Positions 33,573-42,208 of a stretch of DNA of 55,704 nucleotides are shown in pieces. Each line of letters begins with the position of its first letter. The first letter of the stretch is position 1. This DNA is from UBA668 sp039796575 (lineage in GTDB: Bacteria > Actinomycetota > Acidimicrobiia > Acidimicrobiales > Ilumatobacteraceae), in the NCBI GenBank assembly GCA_039796575.1, contig JBDKJP010000010.1:1-55704 (forward strand), given 5' to 3'. Both the position numbers and the translations under genes were made by a program. The notes beneath the pieces were generated by a model. It ran no database searches and was not told the DNA's origin. It worked only from the letters and a program-made list of their open reading frames with translations.

Positions 33573-34289
33573 TCACGCCTTCGGACGCTCGAACTTGTAG
33601 CCGAGACCCCGGATGGTGACCAGCCGCAGCGGGTTGGCGGGATCGTCCTCGATCTTCGACCGCAGTCGCTTGACGTGCACGTCGAGCGTCTTCGTGTCGC
33701 CCACGTAGTCGCTGCCCCACACCCGGTCGATAAGCACCTCGCGGGTGAGCACCCGGCCGGCGTTGGCCATCAGCAGGTGCAGCAACTCGAACTCCTTGAG
33801 CGGCATCGCCACCTCGGCGCCGGCGAGCACCACACGGTGCTCCTCCGCGTCGAGCGACAGGTCGCCCACCACGAGCGCGCCCACCGCGACCTCCGGCTCG
33901 ATCGGCGTGCCGGTGCCATGCCGGCGCATCACCGCGCGCATGCGTGCGACCAGTTCGCGCATGCGGTACGGCTTCGCCACGTAGTCGTCGGCGCCGACCT
34001 CCAGGCCGACCACGGTGTCGATCTCGGCACCCTTGGCAGTCACCATGATGATCGGCACCTGCGAACGCTTGCGGATGAGCCGGCACACGTCGATGCCGCT
34101 CATCTTCGGCAGCATCACGTCGAGCAGGATGAGGTCGGGGGTGACGTCCTCGAACTTCATCAGCGCGTCGGCGCCGTCCATGGCGGTCTCGACGTTGAAG
34201 CCCTCACGCGTGAGCCCGATCGTGAGCGCTTCGACGTAACTGGCCTCGTCCTCGACGACGAGCACGGTGGGGCGGCCCTGGACTGCCAT
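33573..34289 (-). CDS. regX3: OmpR/PhoB-family response regulator, RegX3-like
   Basis: The 238-residue product has a receiver domain (acidic pocket VVEDE, phosphorylation site LILLDVMLPKMSG with Asp at about residue 55, conserved Lys in YVAKPYRMREL) and a winged-helix DNA-binding domain (LKEFELLHLLMANAGRVLTREVLIDRVWG, then TLDVHVKRLRSKIEDDP). In actinobacteria this protein, paired with SenX3, controls phosphate-starvation genes by binding direct repeats of GTTCACC type; a matching three-unit box precedes pstS here. An AGGAG lies before its ATG and it starts three bases after the kinase gene. Confidence 0.9.
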   Translation of the reverse strand: MAVQGRPTVLVVEDEASYVEALTIGLTREGFNVETAMDGADALMKFEDVTPDLILLDVMLPKMSGIDVCRLIRKRSQVPIIMVTAKGAEIDTVVGLEVGADDYVAKPYRMRELVARMRAVMRRHGTGTPIEPEVAVGALVVGDLSLDAEEHRVVLAGAEVAMPLKEFELLHLLMANAGRVLTREVLIDRVWGSDYVGDTKTLDVHVKRLRSKIEDDPANPLRLVTIRGLGYKFERPKA

Positions 34290-34292
34290 GGT

Positions 34293-35351
34293 CTATTGCT
34301 CCTGGAGGGGGATTCGGAGGGTGAACGTGCTGCCTTCGCCCTCACGCGACCGCACCGAAACGTCGCCACCGTGGTTGGTGGCGATGTGACGGACGATGGC
34401 GAGGCCGAGACCGGTGCCGCCGGTGTCGCGGCTGCGGGCGCGGTCGACGCGGTAGAAGCGCTCGAAGATGCGGTCGATGTCGCGCGCGGGGATGCCGACA
34501 CCCTGATCCGACACCCGGATGAGCAGGTCGCCCTCGCTGATCTCGGCATCGAGACGAACCACCCCACCGCGGTTGCTGTACTTCACGGCGTTGTCGACCA
34601 GGTTGCTCACGGCCGACACGAGTTGGAGTCGGTTGCCCTGCACCATCCGTCCGTTTGCTTCGCCCACCTCGAGGACGACGCCGAAGCTCTCGGCCGTCAG
34701 GCGGTGACGGGCCGCGGCGTCGGCGAGCACCGCAGTGACGCTCACCGCTTCGCGTTCGCCCTGACCGCCGAGCTCGATGCGCGACAGCTCGAGCAGGTCG
34801 TCGATGGTGCCCGCCGCACGGTGGGCTTCGTCGACCAGCTTGCCGGCGAGGCGACGGGTGAGATCGAGATCGTCGCTGTCCTGCAGCGTCTCAGCCAGCA
34901 GCGCCAGCGCGCCGACCGGGGTCTTCAGTTCGTGGCTGATGTTCGACACGAAGTCGGTGCGCACCGAATCGAGGCGGACGCGTTCGGACAGGTCGTCGAT
35001 GGTGACCAACGTGCCGCCGTCGGGCAGGGGCACGGCGCGCACCAGCAGCACGCGCATCGGCGGGCCGAAGAGGCTGACGCGATCTTCGACCACCTCGCCG
35101 CGCAGCGCCGCGGCGGTGAGCCGTTGGATGGTCTCGTTCACCAGCAGCTCGGCGTGACCGCCGAGCGCCGCCGCTCGGTTGCGCAGCACGGCCGTGCCGT
35201 GGTTGTCGGTGATCACCGTGCCCAACGGCACCGAGTCGAGTGCCGACCGGAGCCGTTGCAGCTCGGCACGCGCCGTCTCCAGCTCCCGTTCCGTCGTGTC
35301 GAGCTCGTGCCGCAGCCGACCGTCGTCGGTGGCGCGGTGGAACAGGCTCAC
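34293..35351 (-). CDS. senX3: SenX3/PhoR-type histidine kinase without membrane segments
   Basis: The 352-residue product has an N-terminal coiled coil (residues 12-40), a PAS-like region (LDSVPLGTVITDNHGTAVLRN), the H-box FVSNISHELKTPVGALALLAE with the phospho-accepting His near residue 142, and the catalytic domain with N-box NLVDNAVKYS, G1 DQGVGIP, F-box IFERFYRVDRARSRDTGG and G2 GTGLGLAIV. Mycobacterial SenX3 has two N-terminal membrane helices; none is visible here, so sensing must be cytoplasmic, most simply through PhoU and the PAS region. The GTG start overlaps the phoU stop by four bases. Confidence 0.88.
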   Translation of the reverse strand: MSLFHRATDDGRLRHELDTTERELETARAELQRLRSALDSVPLGTVITDNHGTAVLRNRAAALGGHAELLVNETIQRLTAAALRGEVVEDRVSLFGPPMRVLLVRAVPLPDGGTLVTIDDLSERVRLDSVRTDFVSNISHELKTPVGALALLAETLQDSDDLDLTRRLAGKLVDEAHRAAGTIDDLLELSRIELGGQGEREAVSVTAVLADAAARHRLTAESFGVVLEVGEANGRMVQGNRLQLVSAVSNLVDNAVKYSNRGGVVRLDAEISEGDLLIRVSDQGVGIPARDIDRIFERFYRVDRARSRDTGGTGLGLAIVRHIATNHGGDVSVRSREGEGSTFTLRIPLQEQ

Positions 35352-36085
35352 GGCTCCTCGGTCTCTCCAGGTGTCACCACGGCGTCGAGGTTCTGGTCGA
35401 GCTCGACCTTGGCACGCTTCGGCTTCGAGTGGTCAGGCACCTTGCCGGTCACGATATAGAGCACGCGCTCACCCATGTTGACGGCATGGTCGCCGATGCG
35501 TTCGTAGAAGCGAGCGACCATGGCCAACTGCACCGCCACCTGCAGGTCGATGCGGCCGGCGGCCTGGCTCTCGAAGATCGCCGCAATGAACTGCTTCTGC
35601 AATGCATCGAGGTAGGCGTCCATGTCGTCGAGCGCCGCAGCCTTCGCAGCGTCGTTCTCCTGGAACGCCTCGATCGCGTGAGCGAACAACGTGGCGCTCT
35701 GTTCGCCCATTCGAGCGACGATGCCGCGCAGCTTCGGGTCGAGGTCGTGGCCGTAGATGCGACGAGCGGCCTTGCAGATGTTCGCAGCGAGATCTGCACT
35801 GCGCTCGACCTCGGCGATCATCTTCAGGAGCGCCAGCACCTGGCGGAGCTCCGATGCGACGGGTGCCTGGAGGGCGAGGATCTGCACGCAGTGCTCCTCC
35901 ACCTCCACCGCGTGGGCATCGATCTCGCTGTCGCCGCGGATGACGTCCTCGGCGGCCGAAAGGTCGCCGTCGAGCAGCACGGCCGTGGCTCGCGGGATGA
36001 TCTCGACGACTCGCGCCGCGAGCAGCGCCAGCTCGTTGCGGGCGTGGTCGAGGCTCTGGTGGTAGTTCTTGCGCAGCTCTTCCAT
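35348..36085 (-). CDS. phoU: Phosphate signalling protein PhoU
   Basis: The 245-residue product has two PhoU three-helix bundles with the metal-binding style motifs EVERSADLAANICKAARRI and FYERIGDHAVNMGERVLYI, as in PhoU. It begins MEELRKNYHQSLDHARNEL. PhoU relays the state of the Pst transporter to the sensor kinase and limits uptake. Its ATG shares one base with the pstB stop (TGATG) and its stop overlaps the kinase start, so transporter, PhoU and two-component system form one operon. Confidence 0.93.
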   Translation of the reverse strand: MEELRKNYHQSLDHARNELALLAARVVEIIPRATAVLLDGDLSAAEDVIRGDSEIDAHAVEVEEHCVQILALQAPVASELRQVLALLKMIAEVERSADLAANICKAARRIYGHDLDPKLRGIVARMGEQSATLFAHAIEAFQENDAAKAAALDDMDAYLDALQKQFIAAIFESQAAGRIDLQVAVQLAMVARFYERIGDHAVNMGERVLYIVTGKVPDHSKPKRAKVELDQNLDAVVTPGETEEP

Positions 36086-36957
36086 CAGCCGAACCGTCCC
36101 GTCACGTAGGCCTCGGTGCGTTCGTCACCGGGCGTGGAGAAGATCTTCGAGGTCACGTCGTACTCCACCAGCACGCCGGTGCGGCGGTCGCTCTCGGTGT
36201 TGACCTCGGTGGTGAAGAAGGCCACCTTGTCGCTGACGCGGGCGGCCTGCTGCATGTTGTGGGTGACGATGACGATGGTGTACTCGTGCTTGATCTCCTG
36301 CATCAGGTCCTCGATGCGCGCCGTGGCGATGGGGTCGAGGGCCGAGCACGGCTCGTCCATCAGCAGCACCTCGGGTTCGACGGCGATGGCGCGGGCGATG
36401 CAGAGACGCTGCTGCTGACCACCGGAGAGACCGAGCCCGCTCGACTTGAGGCGGTCCTTCACCTCGTCCCAGAGGGCAGCGCCACGGAGCGACTTCTCGA
36501 CGATGTCGTCGAGCTCACCCTTCTTCACGCCGGCCAGCTTCGGCCCGTAGGCGACGTTGTCGTAGATGCTCTTCGGGAACGGGTTGGCCTTCTGGAACAC
36601 CATGCCGATGCGCCGACGCACCTCCACCGCGTTGACCTGCGGGTCGTAGAGGTCGACACCGTGGTACTCCACGGTGCCCTCGACGCGGGCCGACGGGATG
36701 AGGTCGTTCATCCGGTTGAAGCAGCGCAACATGGTGCTCTTGCCGCAGCCAGAGGGACCGATGAACGCCGTGATCTCGTTCTTGCGGATCTGCAGGTTCA
36801 CGTCGCGCACCGCACGGAAGTCGCCGTAGTACACGGCGACGTCCTTGGTGGAGAACACGTCGGGCGGCTGCGTCGCGATGGCGGCGTCTGCGCTCATCGG
36901 GCTCTGCTCCTTCACAGTGGTGGGATCGTCGTTCATGGTAGTGAGGTGGTCGCTCAT
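36085..36957 (-). CDS. pstB: Phosphate import ATP-binding protein PstB
   Basis: The 290-residue product is a canonical PstB: Walker A GPSGCGKST, Q-loop region GMVFQKANPFPKSIYDNV, signature LSGGQQQR, Walker B VLLMDEPCSALDP, switch VTHNMQQAARVSD and the closing YVTGRFG. It powers the PstC/PstA channel from the cytoplasmic side. ATG 36957 overlaps the pstA stop (ATGA); internal ATGs at about 36935 and 36898 are possible alternatives because the first 20-odd residues are not conserved. Compare the extended paralogue at 15680. Confidence 0.93.
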   Translation of the reverse strand: MSDHLTTMNDDPTTVKEQSPMSADAAIATQPPDVFSTKDVAVYYGDFRAVRDVNLQIRKNEITAFIGPSGCGKSTMLRCFNRMNDLIPSARVEGTVEYHGVDLYDPQVNAVEVRRRIGMVFQKANPFPKSIYDNVAYGPKLAGVKKGELDDIVEKSLRGAALWDEVKDRLKSSGLGLSGGQQQRLCIARAIAVEPEVLLMDEPCSALDPIATARIEDLMQEIKHEYTIVIVTHNMQQAARVSDKVAFFTTEVNTESDRRTGVLVEYDVTSKIFSTPGDERTEAYVTGRFG

Positions 36958-37919
36958 GCCTGCCGCCGCTTCTCGAAACGGTTGCGCAGCAGGATGGCGG
37001 CGGCGTTGAGCACGAGCACCATCACCAACAGCACCACGATGGCCGCCGCGTTGAGGTCCTCGAAGGTGAGGCCGGTGATCTTGCCCGGCTTGTTCACCTC
37101 GTTGGCCCACCCGTAGATGATGATGGGCATCGCGGTGAACTTGCCCTGCAGCTTCTCCACGATCGTCTGACCAGCCGGCTCGGCGAGACGCCCGGTGATC
37201 GCACCGATGAGCAGCAGCGGCGCCGCCTCACCGAGCGCACGGGCCACCGCCAGCATGGTGCCGGTGAGGATGCCCGGCGCGGCGTACGGCAACACGTGGT
37301 CGCGCGTGGTCTCCCACCGCGTGCCGCCGACACCGAACCCGGCCTCGCGCAGCCCGCTCGGCACGGCACTCACCGATTCAGCGGTGGTGATGATGATGAT
37401 CGGCAGCACCAGGAGCGCCAGCGTGATGCCCGCGGCGATGACGCTGCGGCCGCCGGTGACGGGCTCGAGCGCCTGCACGAACACGACCAGACCGAGGATG
37501 CCGTAGACCACGCTCGGCACGCCGGCGAGGTTGCGGATGTTGAGCTGGATGAACGACGTGAGCTTCGACGGCTTCGCGTACTCCTCGAGGTACACGCCGG
37601 CAGCGATGCCGACGGGGAACGCGATGATGACGACGAACGCCGCGATGACGAGCGAGCCCCAGATACCCTGGCTGACGCCCGCCTTGTCGGGGCTCGATGC
37701 CAGGTCGTTGGTGAGGAACCCGGTGCTGCGCTTCTGGAACACCGGGATCGCCTGGGTGATGACGTCCCACATCAGGATGGTGAGGGTGAACATCGCGGTG
37801 AGCAGGCACAGCAGCAGTGCCGCTGCGAACACCATGCCCTTCACGTCGCGCTTGCCGCCGGTGAGCGCCGCACGGACGACCGAGGCGCTCGACTCGCGGA
37901 TCGAAGAGGTGACAGCCAT
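36954..37919 (-). CDS. pstA: Phosphate ABC transporter permease PstA
   Basis: The 321-residue product has six main membrane helices, the NLAGVPSVVYGILGLVVFV motif and the coupling loop EAGFGVGGTRWETTRDHVLPY followed by AVARALGEAAPLLL. It forms the inner-membrane phosphate channel with PstC. It lies 10 nt downstream of pstC and overlaps pstB by four bases. Confidence 0.93.
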   Translation of the reverse strand: MAVTSSIRESSASVVRAALTGGKRDVKGMVFAAALLLCLLTAMFTLTILMWDVITQAIPVFQKRSTGFLTNDLASSPDKAGVSQGIWGSLVIAAFVVIIAFPVGIAAGVYLEEYAKPSKLTSFIQLNIRNLAGVPSVVYGILGLVVFVQALEPVTGGRSVIAAGITLALLVLPIIIITTAESVSAVPSGLREAGFGVGGTRWETTRDHVLPYAAPGILTGTMLAVARALGEAAPLLLIGAITGRLAEPAGQTIVEKLQGKFTAMPIIIYGWANEVNKPGKITGLTFEDLNAAAIVVLLVMVLVLNAAAILLRNRFEKRRQA

Positions 37920-37929
37920 GGTTCGCGCC

Positions 37930-38898
37930 TCAGTACTTGTTCCGCACGCGGGCGACGAGTCGGTTGGCGAGCATGTTGAGCGACAGCGTCATCAGGAACA
38001 GCAGCGCGCCGACGAAGAACAGGCTCTGGAACGCTGGACCCACGCCGACCACCTGGTCGCTGCCCTGCGCGAGCTGCGCCATCGCCGAGGTCATGGGCAG
38101 GCCGGGCTCGCGGGGGTCGAGCACGCGTGGCGCCGAGCCGATGCGACCCGAGGCGAGTGCGGCGACCATCGTCTCGCCGACGGCACGCGATGTGGAGATG
38201 ATGAGCGCCGCCACGATGCCCGACACGGCGGCGGGCAGCACCACCTGCACCGTGGTGGTCACCTTGCGAGCGCCGAGCCCGACGCTCGCTTCACGCAGCG
38301 AGGAGGGCACCGAGCGGAGGGCGTCCTCGGAGATCGAGGCCATCAACGGGGTGACGAGGATGCCGATGGCCACACCGGTCACCAGCAGGCTGGTGGGTTG
38401 GGTGGTGCCGAAGAGGGGTTGGATGAGATCGGGACCGAGCACCCGGAGGGCGAAGAAGCCGAACACCACCGAGGGCACGCCTGCGAGAATCTCGAGCACC
38501 GGCTTCAACCACTTGCGGACACGAGGACTGGCGTACTCGCTGAGGTACACCGCGGCACCGAGGCCGAGCGGTGCGCTCACCACCACCGAGACCATCGACA
38601 CGATGAGCGTGCCGATCACGATGGTGGGAATGTCGAACCGACCCTGGCGCGGGTACCAGCCGGGCGCCTCGCCGCTGTCGATCAAGGCGCCGAGGCCCAC
38701 CGTGTCGGAGAGCTCCTTCAGGAACTGCCACGCCTCGGTGAAGAGCGTGCCGATGATGAGCGCACTCACCACGATCGACGTCACCGCGGCGGCGAACAAC
38801 ACCACCTTCATGGTGCGCTCGCGTCGCATGCGACGGGGATTGCCGCGGAAGTCGCCGATGGTGAGCATCGGCGGGCGCGGCGACAAGGACGGTTGCAT
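37930..38898 (-). CDS. pstC: Phosphate ABC transporter permease PstC
   Basis: The 322-residue product has a basic N-terminus, six membrane helices, the motif EILAGVPSVVFGFFALRVL and the coupling loop EASVGLGARKVTTTVQVVLP followed by STSRAVGETMVAAL. A GGAGGA about 12 nt upstream of the ATG is a clear ribosome binding site. It follows pstS after a 66-nt gap with a strong hairpin. Confidence 0.93.
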   Translation of the reverse strand: MQPSLSPRPPMLTIGDFRGNPRRMRRERTMKVVLFAAAVTSIVVSALIIGTLFTEAWQFLKELSDTVGLGALIDSGEAPGWYPRQGRFDIPTIVIGTLIVSMVSVVVSAPLGLGAAVYLSEYASPRVRKWLKPVLEILAGVPSVVFGFFALRVLGPDLIQPLFGTTQPTSLLVTGVAIGILVTPLMASISEDALRSVPSSLREASVGLGARKVTTTVQVVLPAAVSGIVAALIISTSRAVGETMVAALASGRIGSAPRVLDPREPGLPMTSAMAQLAQGSDQVVGVGPAFQSLFFVGALLFLMTLSLNMLANRLVARVRNKY

Positions 38899-38917
38899 GA
38901 GCGAGAAGATCCTCCAC

Positions 38918-38948
38918 GATGGGACCGGGCCGAAGGCCCGGTCCCATC
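38918..38948 (-). terminator. Perfect hairpin between pstS and pstC, probable partial terminator or mRNA stabiliser
   Basis: A 14-bp perfect stem (GATGGGACCGGGCC with its complement) closes on the three-base loop TTC (minus strand) right after the pstS stop. Such hairpins commonly let the binding protein mRNA accumulate above the permease and ATPase mRNA. Confidence 0.7.
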
Positions 38949-38964
38949 CTAGGAGGGGGACGGG

Positions 38965-40047
38965 TCAGGCCTTGCCGGCTTCCCACGCCGCAGCGGAGGC
39001 GGCCTGGCGATCCTCGGGGAGGTTCACGTAGCCGGCTTCGGTGACGGCGGCGATGCCGTCGGCGCTGAGGTAGACGTCGACGTACGAGGCGACGGCCGGG
39101 TTCTCGGCGAGGGCGGTCTTGCTGACGTAGAGGTACAGCGAGCGGCTGAAGCCATAGGTGCCGTCGGCGATGGTCTCGGCGCTCGGCGCCACGCAACCGT
39201 CACCGGTGTCGATCTCGATGGCCTTCATGCGCTCGGCCTCGGCGGCGAAGAATGCGTAGCCCACCCAGCCGAGGCTGGTGTCGCTGGCCTCGATGCCCTC
39301 GACGATGACGTTGTCGTTCGGGCTGGCCGTGTAGTCGCTGCGTGTGGTGTCCTCGACGCCACGCTCCTCGGCGATCTTCTTGATGGCGAACTCCACGAAC
39401 GTGTCGTAGGTGCCGCTCTCCGAGCCGGGGCCCGTGATGGTGAGGGGCGCGTCGGGCAGCTCGCCCGAGGTGCTGCCGAGCTCGGTGGCCAGCGCGTTGG
39501 CGTCGGCCCAGCTGCCGAAGCCCTCCGACTCGGGACCGACCAGCGCGTACAGCGCCGGCACGTCGAGGCAGGTGACTGCGCTGTTGTTCGGGCTGGTGGC
39601 CACCGTCAGGCCATCGATGGCGACTTCGATCTCGACGTACTCGATGCCGGCCTCGGCGCACGACGCGGCTTCCTCGTACTTAATCTTGCGCGAGGCGTCG
39701 GAGATGTCGGCCTCGCCGGCGCAGAACTTCTTGAAGCCGTCGCCGGTGCCGGGGCCCTCGACGGTGACGGCGAGCTCGCCGCCGCTCAGCGAATCGGCGA
39801 GCTCGGCCACGAGCACCGAGATCGGCTCGACGGTGGACGAGCCGGTGACGAACACTTCGCCGCCGGCGAGCTCGCCGCCGGTGGCAGCCGTGGTCTCGCT
39901 GCCCGCAACGGTGGTCTCGCCGCCCGCTGCTTCAGTGGTGGGGGCGTCGGTGGACTCGCCCGCGCCCTGGTCCTCGCCGCAGGCGGCGATGACGAGCGAG
40001 GCGGCAACGAGGCCGGCGATCACGAATCGCCGCTTCTGGATGTTCAC
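38965..40047 (-). CDS. pstS: Phosphate-binding lipoprotein PstS
   Basis: The 360-residue product is a lipoprotein (signal MNIQKRRFVIAGLVAASLVIAAC with lipobox VIAAC at about residue 23) with an acidic Thr-rich linker and the PstS fold: VFVTGSSTVEPIS, EADISDASRKIK, VATSPNNSAVTCL, GPGSESGTYDTFVEFAI. The segments GSSTV and GSESGTYD form the oxyanion site in this family. The GTG at 40047 is well supported by AAGGAG eight bases upstream. It is the first gene of the canonical pst operon and lies just downstream of a PHO box. Confidence 0.93.
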   Translation of the reverse strand: MNIQKRRFVIAGLVAASLVIAACGEDQGAGESTDAPTTEAAGGETTVAGSETTAATGGELAGGEVFVTGSSTVEPISVLVAELADSLSGGELAVTVEGPGTGDGFKKFCAGEADISDASRKIKYEEAASCAEAGIEYVEIEVAIDGLTVATSPNNSAVTCLDVPALYALVGPESEGFGSWADANALATELGSTSGELPDAPLTITGPGSESGTYDTFVEFAIKKIAEERGVEDTTRSDYTASPNDNVIVEGIEASDTSLGWVGYAFFAAEAERMKAIEIDTGDGCVAPSAETIADGTYGFSRSLYLYVSKTALAENPAVASYVDVYLSADGIAAVTEAGYVNLPEDRQAASAAAWEAGKA

Positions 40048-40083
40048 GTGTGGTTCTCCTTGGGGATTGGAACAACACATGGC

Positions 40084-40089
40084 AAGGTA
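40084..40089 (-). promoter_or_regulatory. Putative -10 element of the pstS promoter (TACCTT)
   Basis: TACCTT on the minus strand lies 27 nt downstream of the PHO box units and 36 nt before the GTG of pstS, leaving room for the AAGGAG ribosome binding site. Confidence 0.4.
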
Positions 40090-40116
40090 AACAGGCCAGG
40101 TGACCGCCGACCGATG

Positions 40117-40149
40117 AACAGGTGAACGGCAGGTGAACGACCTGCGAAC
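40117..40149 (-). promoter_or_regulatory. PHO box: three tandem 11-bp units upstream of pstS
   Basis: Read on the minus strand the site is GTTCGCAGGTC, GTTCACCTGCC and GTTCACCTGTT in tandem, at an exact 11-base period. This is the direct-repeat form (GTTCACC units) bound by PhoP/RegX3-type regulators in actinobacteria. It fills the gap between the ppk stop and pstS, and the regulator gene is at the end of the same operon. Confidence 0.8.
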
Positions 40150-40150
40150 C

Positions 40151-42202
40151 TTACGAACGCGACACGCGTTGGCGTTCGTTCACCCAGCGATACAGGCGTT
40201 CCTGCGCATCGCCGGTGTCGAACTCGGCCGGCCCGAGCCGGTGCCACACGCCGTCGCTGTCGAGCTCGTGGCGCACGATGTCGTCGGCCTGGTCGAACTC
40301 GAGCACCTGGTCGAGCCAGGCGCGGTGCTTGGGATGCACGACGGGCACCATCACCTCGATGCGACGGTCGAGGTTGCGGCCCATCCAGTCGGCGCTGCCG
40401 ATGAGGAACAGCGGCGAGTCGTTCTCGCCGTGCTCGAAGCGGATGATGCGCGAGTGCTCGAGGTAGCGCCCGAGGATGCTGCGCACGGTGATGTTGTCGC
40501 TGAGGCCCGGCACGCCCGGTCGCAGGCAGCACAGGCCGCGCACGACCAGGTCGACCCGCACGCCGGCGCTGCTGGCCCGGTAGAGCGCCTCCACCATGCC
40601 GGGGTCGGCGAGCGAGTTGAGCTTTGCGGTGATGCGGCCCTCGGTGCCGAAGGTCATCTCGTGCTCGATGAGGTCGACCAACTGCGTGCGCATGTCGCGC
40701 GGCGCGACGAGCAACGACTGGAACTCGATGGCCCGGCTGTAGCCGGTGAGGTGGTTGAACAGCTGCGTGACGTCGGCGCCGACCTTCGGGTCGCAGGTGA
40801 GGAAGCCGACGTCCTCGTACAGCCGCGCGGTCTTGCTGTTGTAGTTGCCGGTGCCGATGTGGCAGTAGCGACGTAGGCCGTCGTCGTCCTGACGCACCAC
40901 GAGCGTGCACTTCGCGTGCGTCTTGAGGCCCACGAGGCCGTACACCACGTGCACGCCGGCGCGCTCGAGCGCGCGGGCCCAGCCGACGTTGGTGGCCTCG
41001 TCGAAGCGCGCCTTCAGCTCCACCAGCACGGCCACCTGCACGCCGCGCTCGGCAGCCCGGATGAGATGACGGGCGATGGGGCTGTCGCCACCGGCGCGGT
41101 ACATCGTCATCTTGATCGACTGCACCTTGGGGTCGTCGGCCGCCTGCGCGATGAAGTTCTCGACGCTGCTCGAGAAGCTCTCGTACGGGTGGTGCACCAT
41201 CAGTGCGCGTTCGCGGATGACGGAGAAGATGCTGCGGTCCTGTGCCTCGGCCCGGTAGATGCGCCCGGCGGTGAGCGGCGGCCACGGCGTGTCCTTCAGC
41301 GCCGGCAGGTCGAGCCCGTGCAGTTGGAAGAAGCACGTCAGGTCGAGCAGCCGCCGGTGGTGCGACACGTCGGCCGACTCCACGTCGAGCTCGCGCACCA
41401 GCAGCTCGAGCATCTCCTCGCTGATGCCCTCCTGCACCTCGAGCCGCACCGCGCGACCGAAGCGACGCTTGCGCAGCTCCATCTCGACGGCGGCCAGCAG
41501 GTCGTCGGCCTCTTCCTCCTCGAGCGTGAGGTCGGCGTTGCGGGTGACGCGGAAGAATGCGTGCTCCTCGACGACCATGCCCACGAACAGCTGGTGCAGC
41601 TGCGCGGCGATGATCTGCTCCACGGGCACGAAGCGCTTGCCGTCGGGCAGCGCCACGAGGCGCGGGAACACGTTCGGCACCTTCACGCGGGCGAAGCGAC
41701 GCTCCCCCGTGTCGGGGTCGCTCACCATCGCGGCCAGGTTGAGCGCGAGGTTCGAGATGTACGGGAACGGGTGCGCGGGGTCGACGGCGAGCGGTGTGAG
41801 CACCGGGAAGATGCGCTGCTCGAAGTACGCCATCAGATGCAGATGGTCGCTGGTGCCGAGGTCGCTCCACTGCACGAGTTCCACGCCGCGCTCGGTGAGC
41901 AGCGGCAGCAGATGATCGAGCGCGACGCGCTCCTGCTCGACCACGAACCGCTGCACCTCGGCGGCGATCTCGTCGAGTTGGGCCTGCGGCCCGAGGCCGT
42001 CGGGTGCGGGCGTGGCGATGCCCGCGGCCACCTGATCCTTCAGTGCGGCGACGCGCACCTGGAAGAACTCATCGAGGTTCGACGACGAGATGGCACAGAA
42101 CTTCAGCCGCTCGAGCAGGGGGATGCCCTGCTCCTCGGCCAACGAGAGGACGCGCCGGTTGAACGCCAGCCAGCTCAGCTCGCGGTTGAGCAGCCGTTGC
42201 AG
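40151..42202 (-). CDS. ppk: Polyphosphate kinase Ppk1, probable CTG start
   Basis: The product (about 683 residues from the CTG at 42202) is a complete Ppk1, which polymerises ATP gamma-phosphate into polyphosphate. Motifs: LLNRELSWLAFNRRVLSLA and SSSNLDEFFQVRV at the N-terminus, catalytic histidines in GLKTHAKCTLVVR and RYCHIGTGNYN, and SADWMGRNLDRRIEV near the C-terminus. No ATG, GTG or TTG lies upstream of NRELSW in this frame: the frame is closed by the TGA of the upstream small gene at 42209-42211. A GGAAGG at 42213-42218, ten bases before the CTG at 42202, favours that codon. A TTG at 42142 would remove the conserved N-terminal motif. Readthrough of the TGA is the alternative. Confidence 0.85.
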   Translation of the reverse strand: MQRLLNRELSWLAFNRRVLSLAEEQGIPLLERLKFCAISSSNLDEFFQVRVAALKDQVAAGIATPAPDGLGPQAQLDEIAAEVQRFVVEQERVALDHLLPLLTERGVELVQWSDLGTSDHLHLMAYFEQRIFPVLTPLAVDPAHPFPYISNLALNLAAMVSDPDTGERRFARVKVPNVFPRLVALPDGKRFVPVEQIIAAQLHQLFVGMVVEEHAFFRVTRNADLTLEEEEADDLLAAVEMELRKRRFGRAVRLEVQEGISEEMLELLVRELDVESADVSHHRRLLDLTCFFQLHGLDLPALKDTPWPPLTAGRIYRAEAQDRSIFSVIRERALMVHHPYESFSSSVENFIAQAADDPKVQSIKMTMYRAGGDSPIARHLIRAAERGVQVAVLVELKARFDEATNVGWARALERAGVHVVYGLVGLKTHAKCTLVVRQDDDGLRRYCHIGTGNYNSKTARLYEDVGFLTCDPKVGADVTQLFNHLTGYSRAIEFQSLLVAPRDMRTQLVDLIEHEMTFGTEGRITAKLNSLADPGMVEALYRASSAGVRVDLVVRGLCCLRPGVPGLSDNITVRSILGRYLEHSRIIRFEHGENDSPLFLIGSADWMGRNLDRRIEVMVPVVHPKHRAWLDQVLEFDQADDIVRHELDSDGVWHRLGPAEFDTGDAQERLYRWVNERQRVSRS

Positions 42203-42208
42203 CGCGGA

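Noticed and set aside
42140..42142. TTG at 42142 as the start of ppk
   Set aside because: It would delete NRELSWLAFN, part of the conserved Ppk1 N-terminal domain, and has no ribosome binding site at a good distance.
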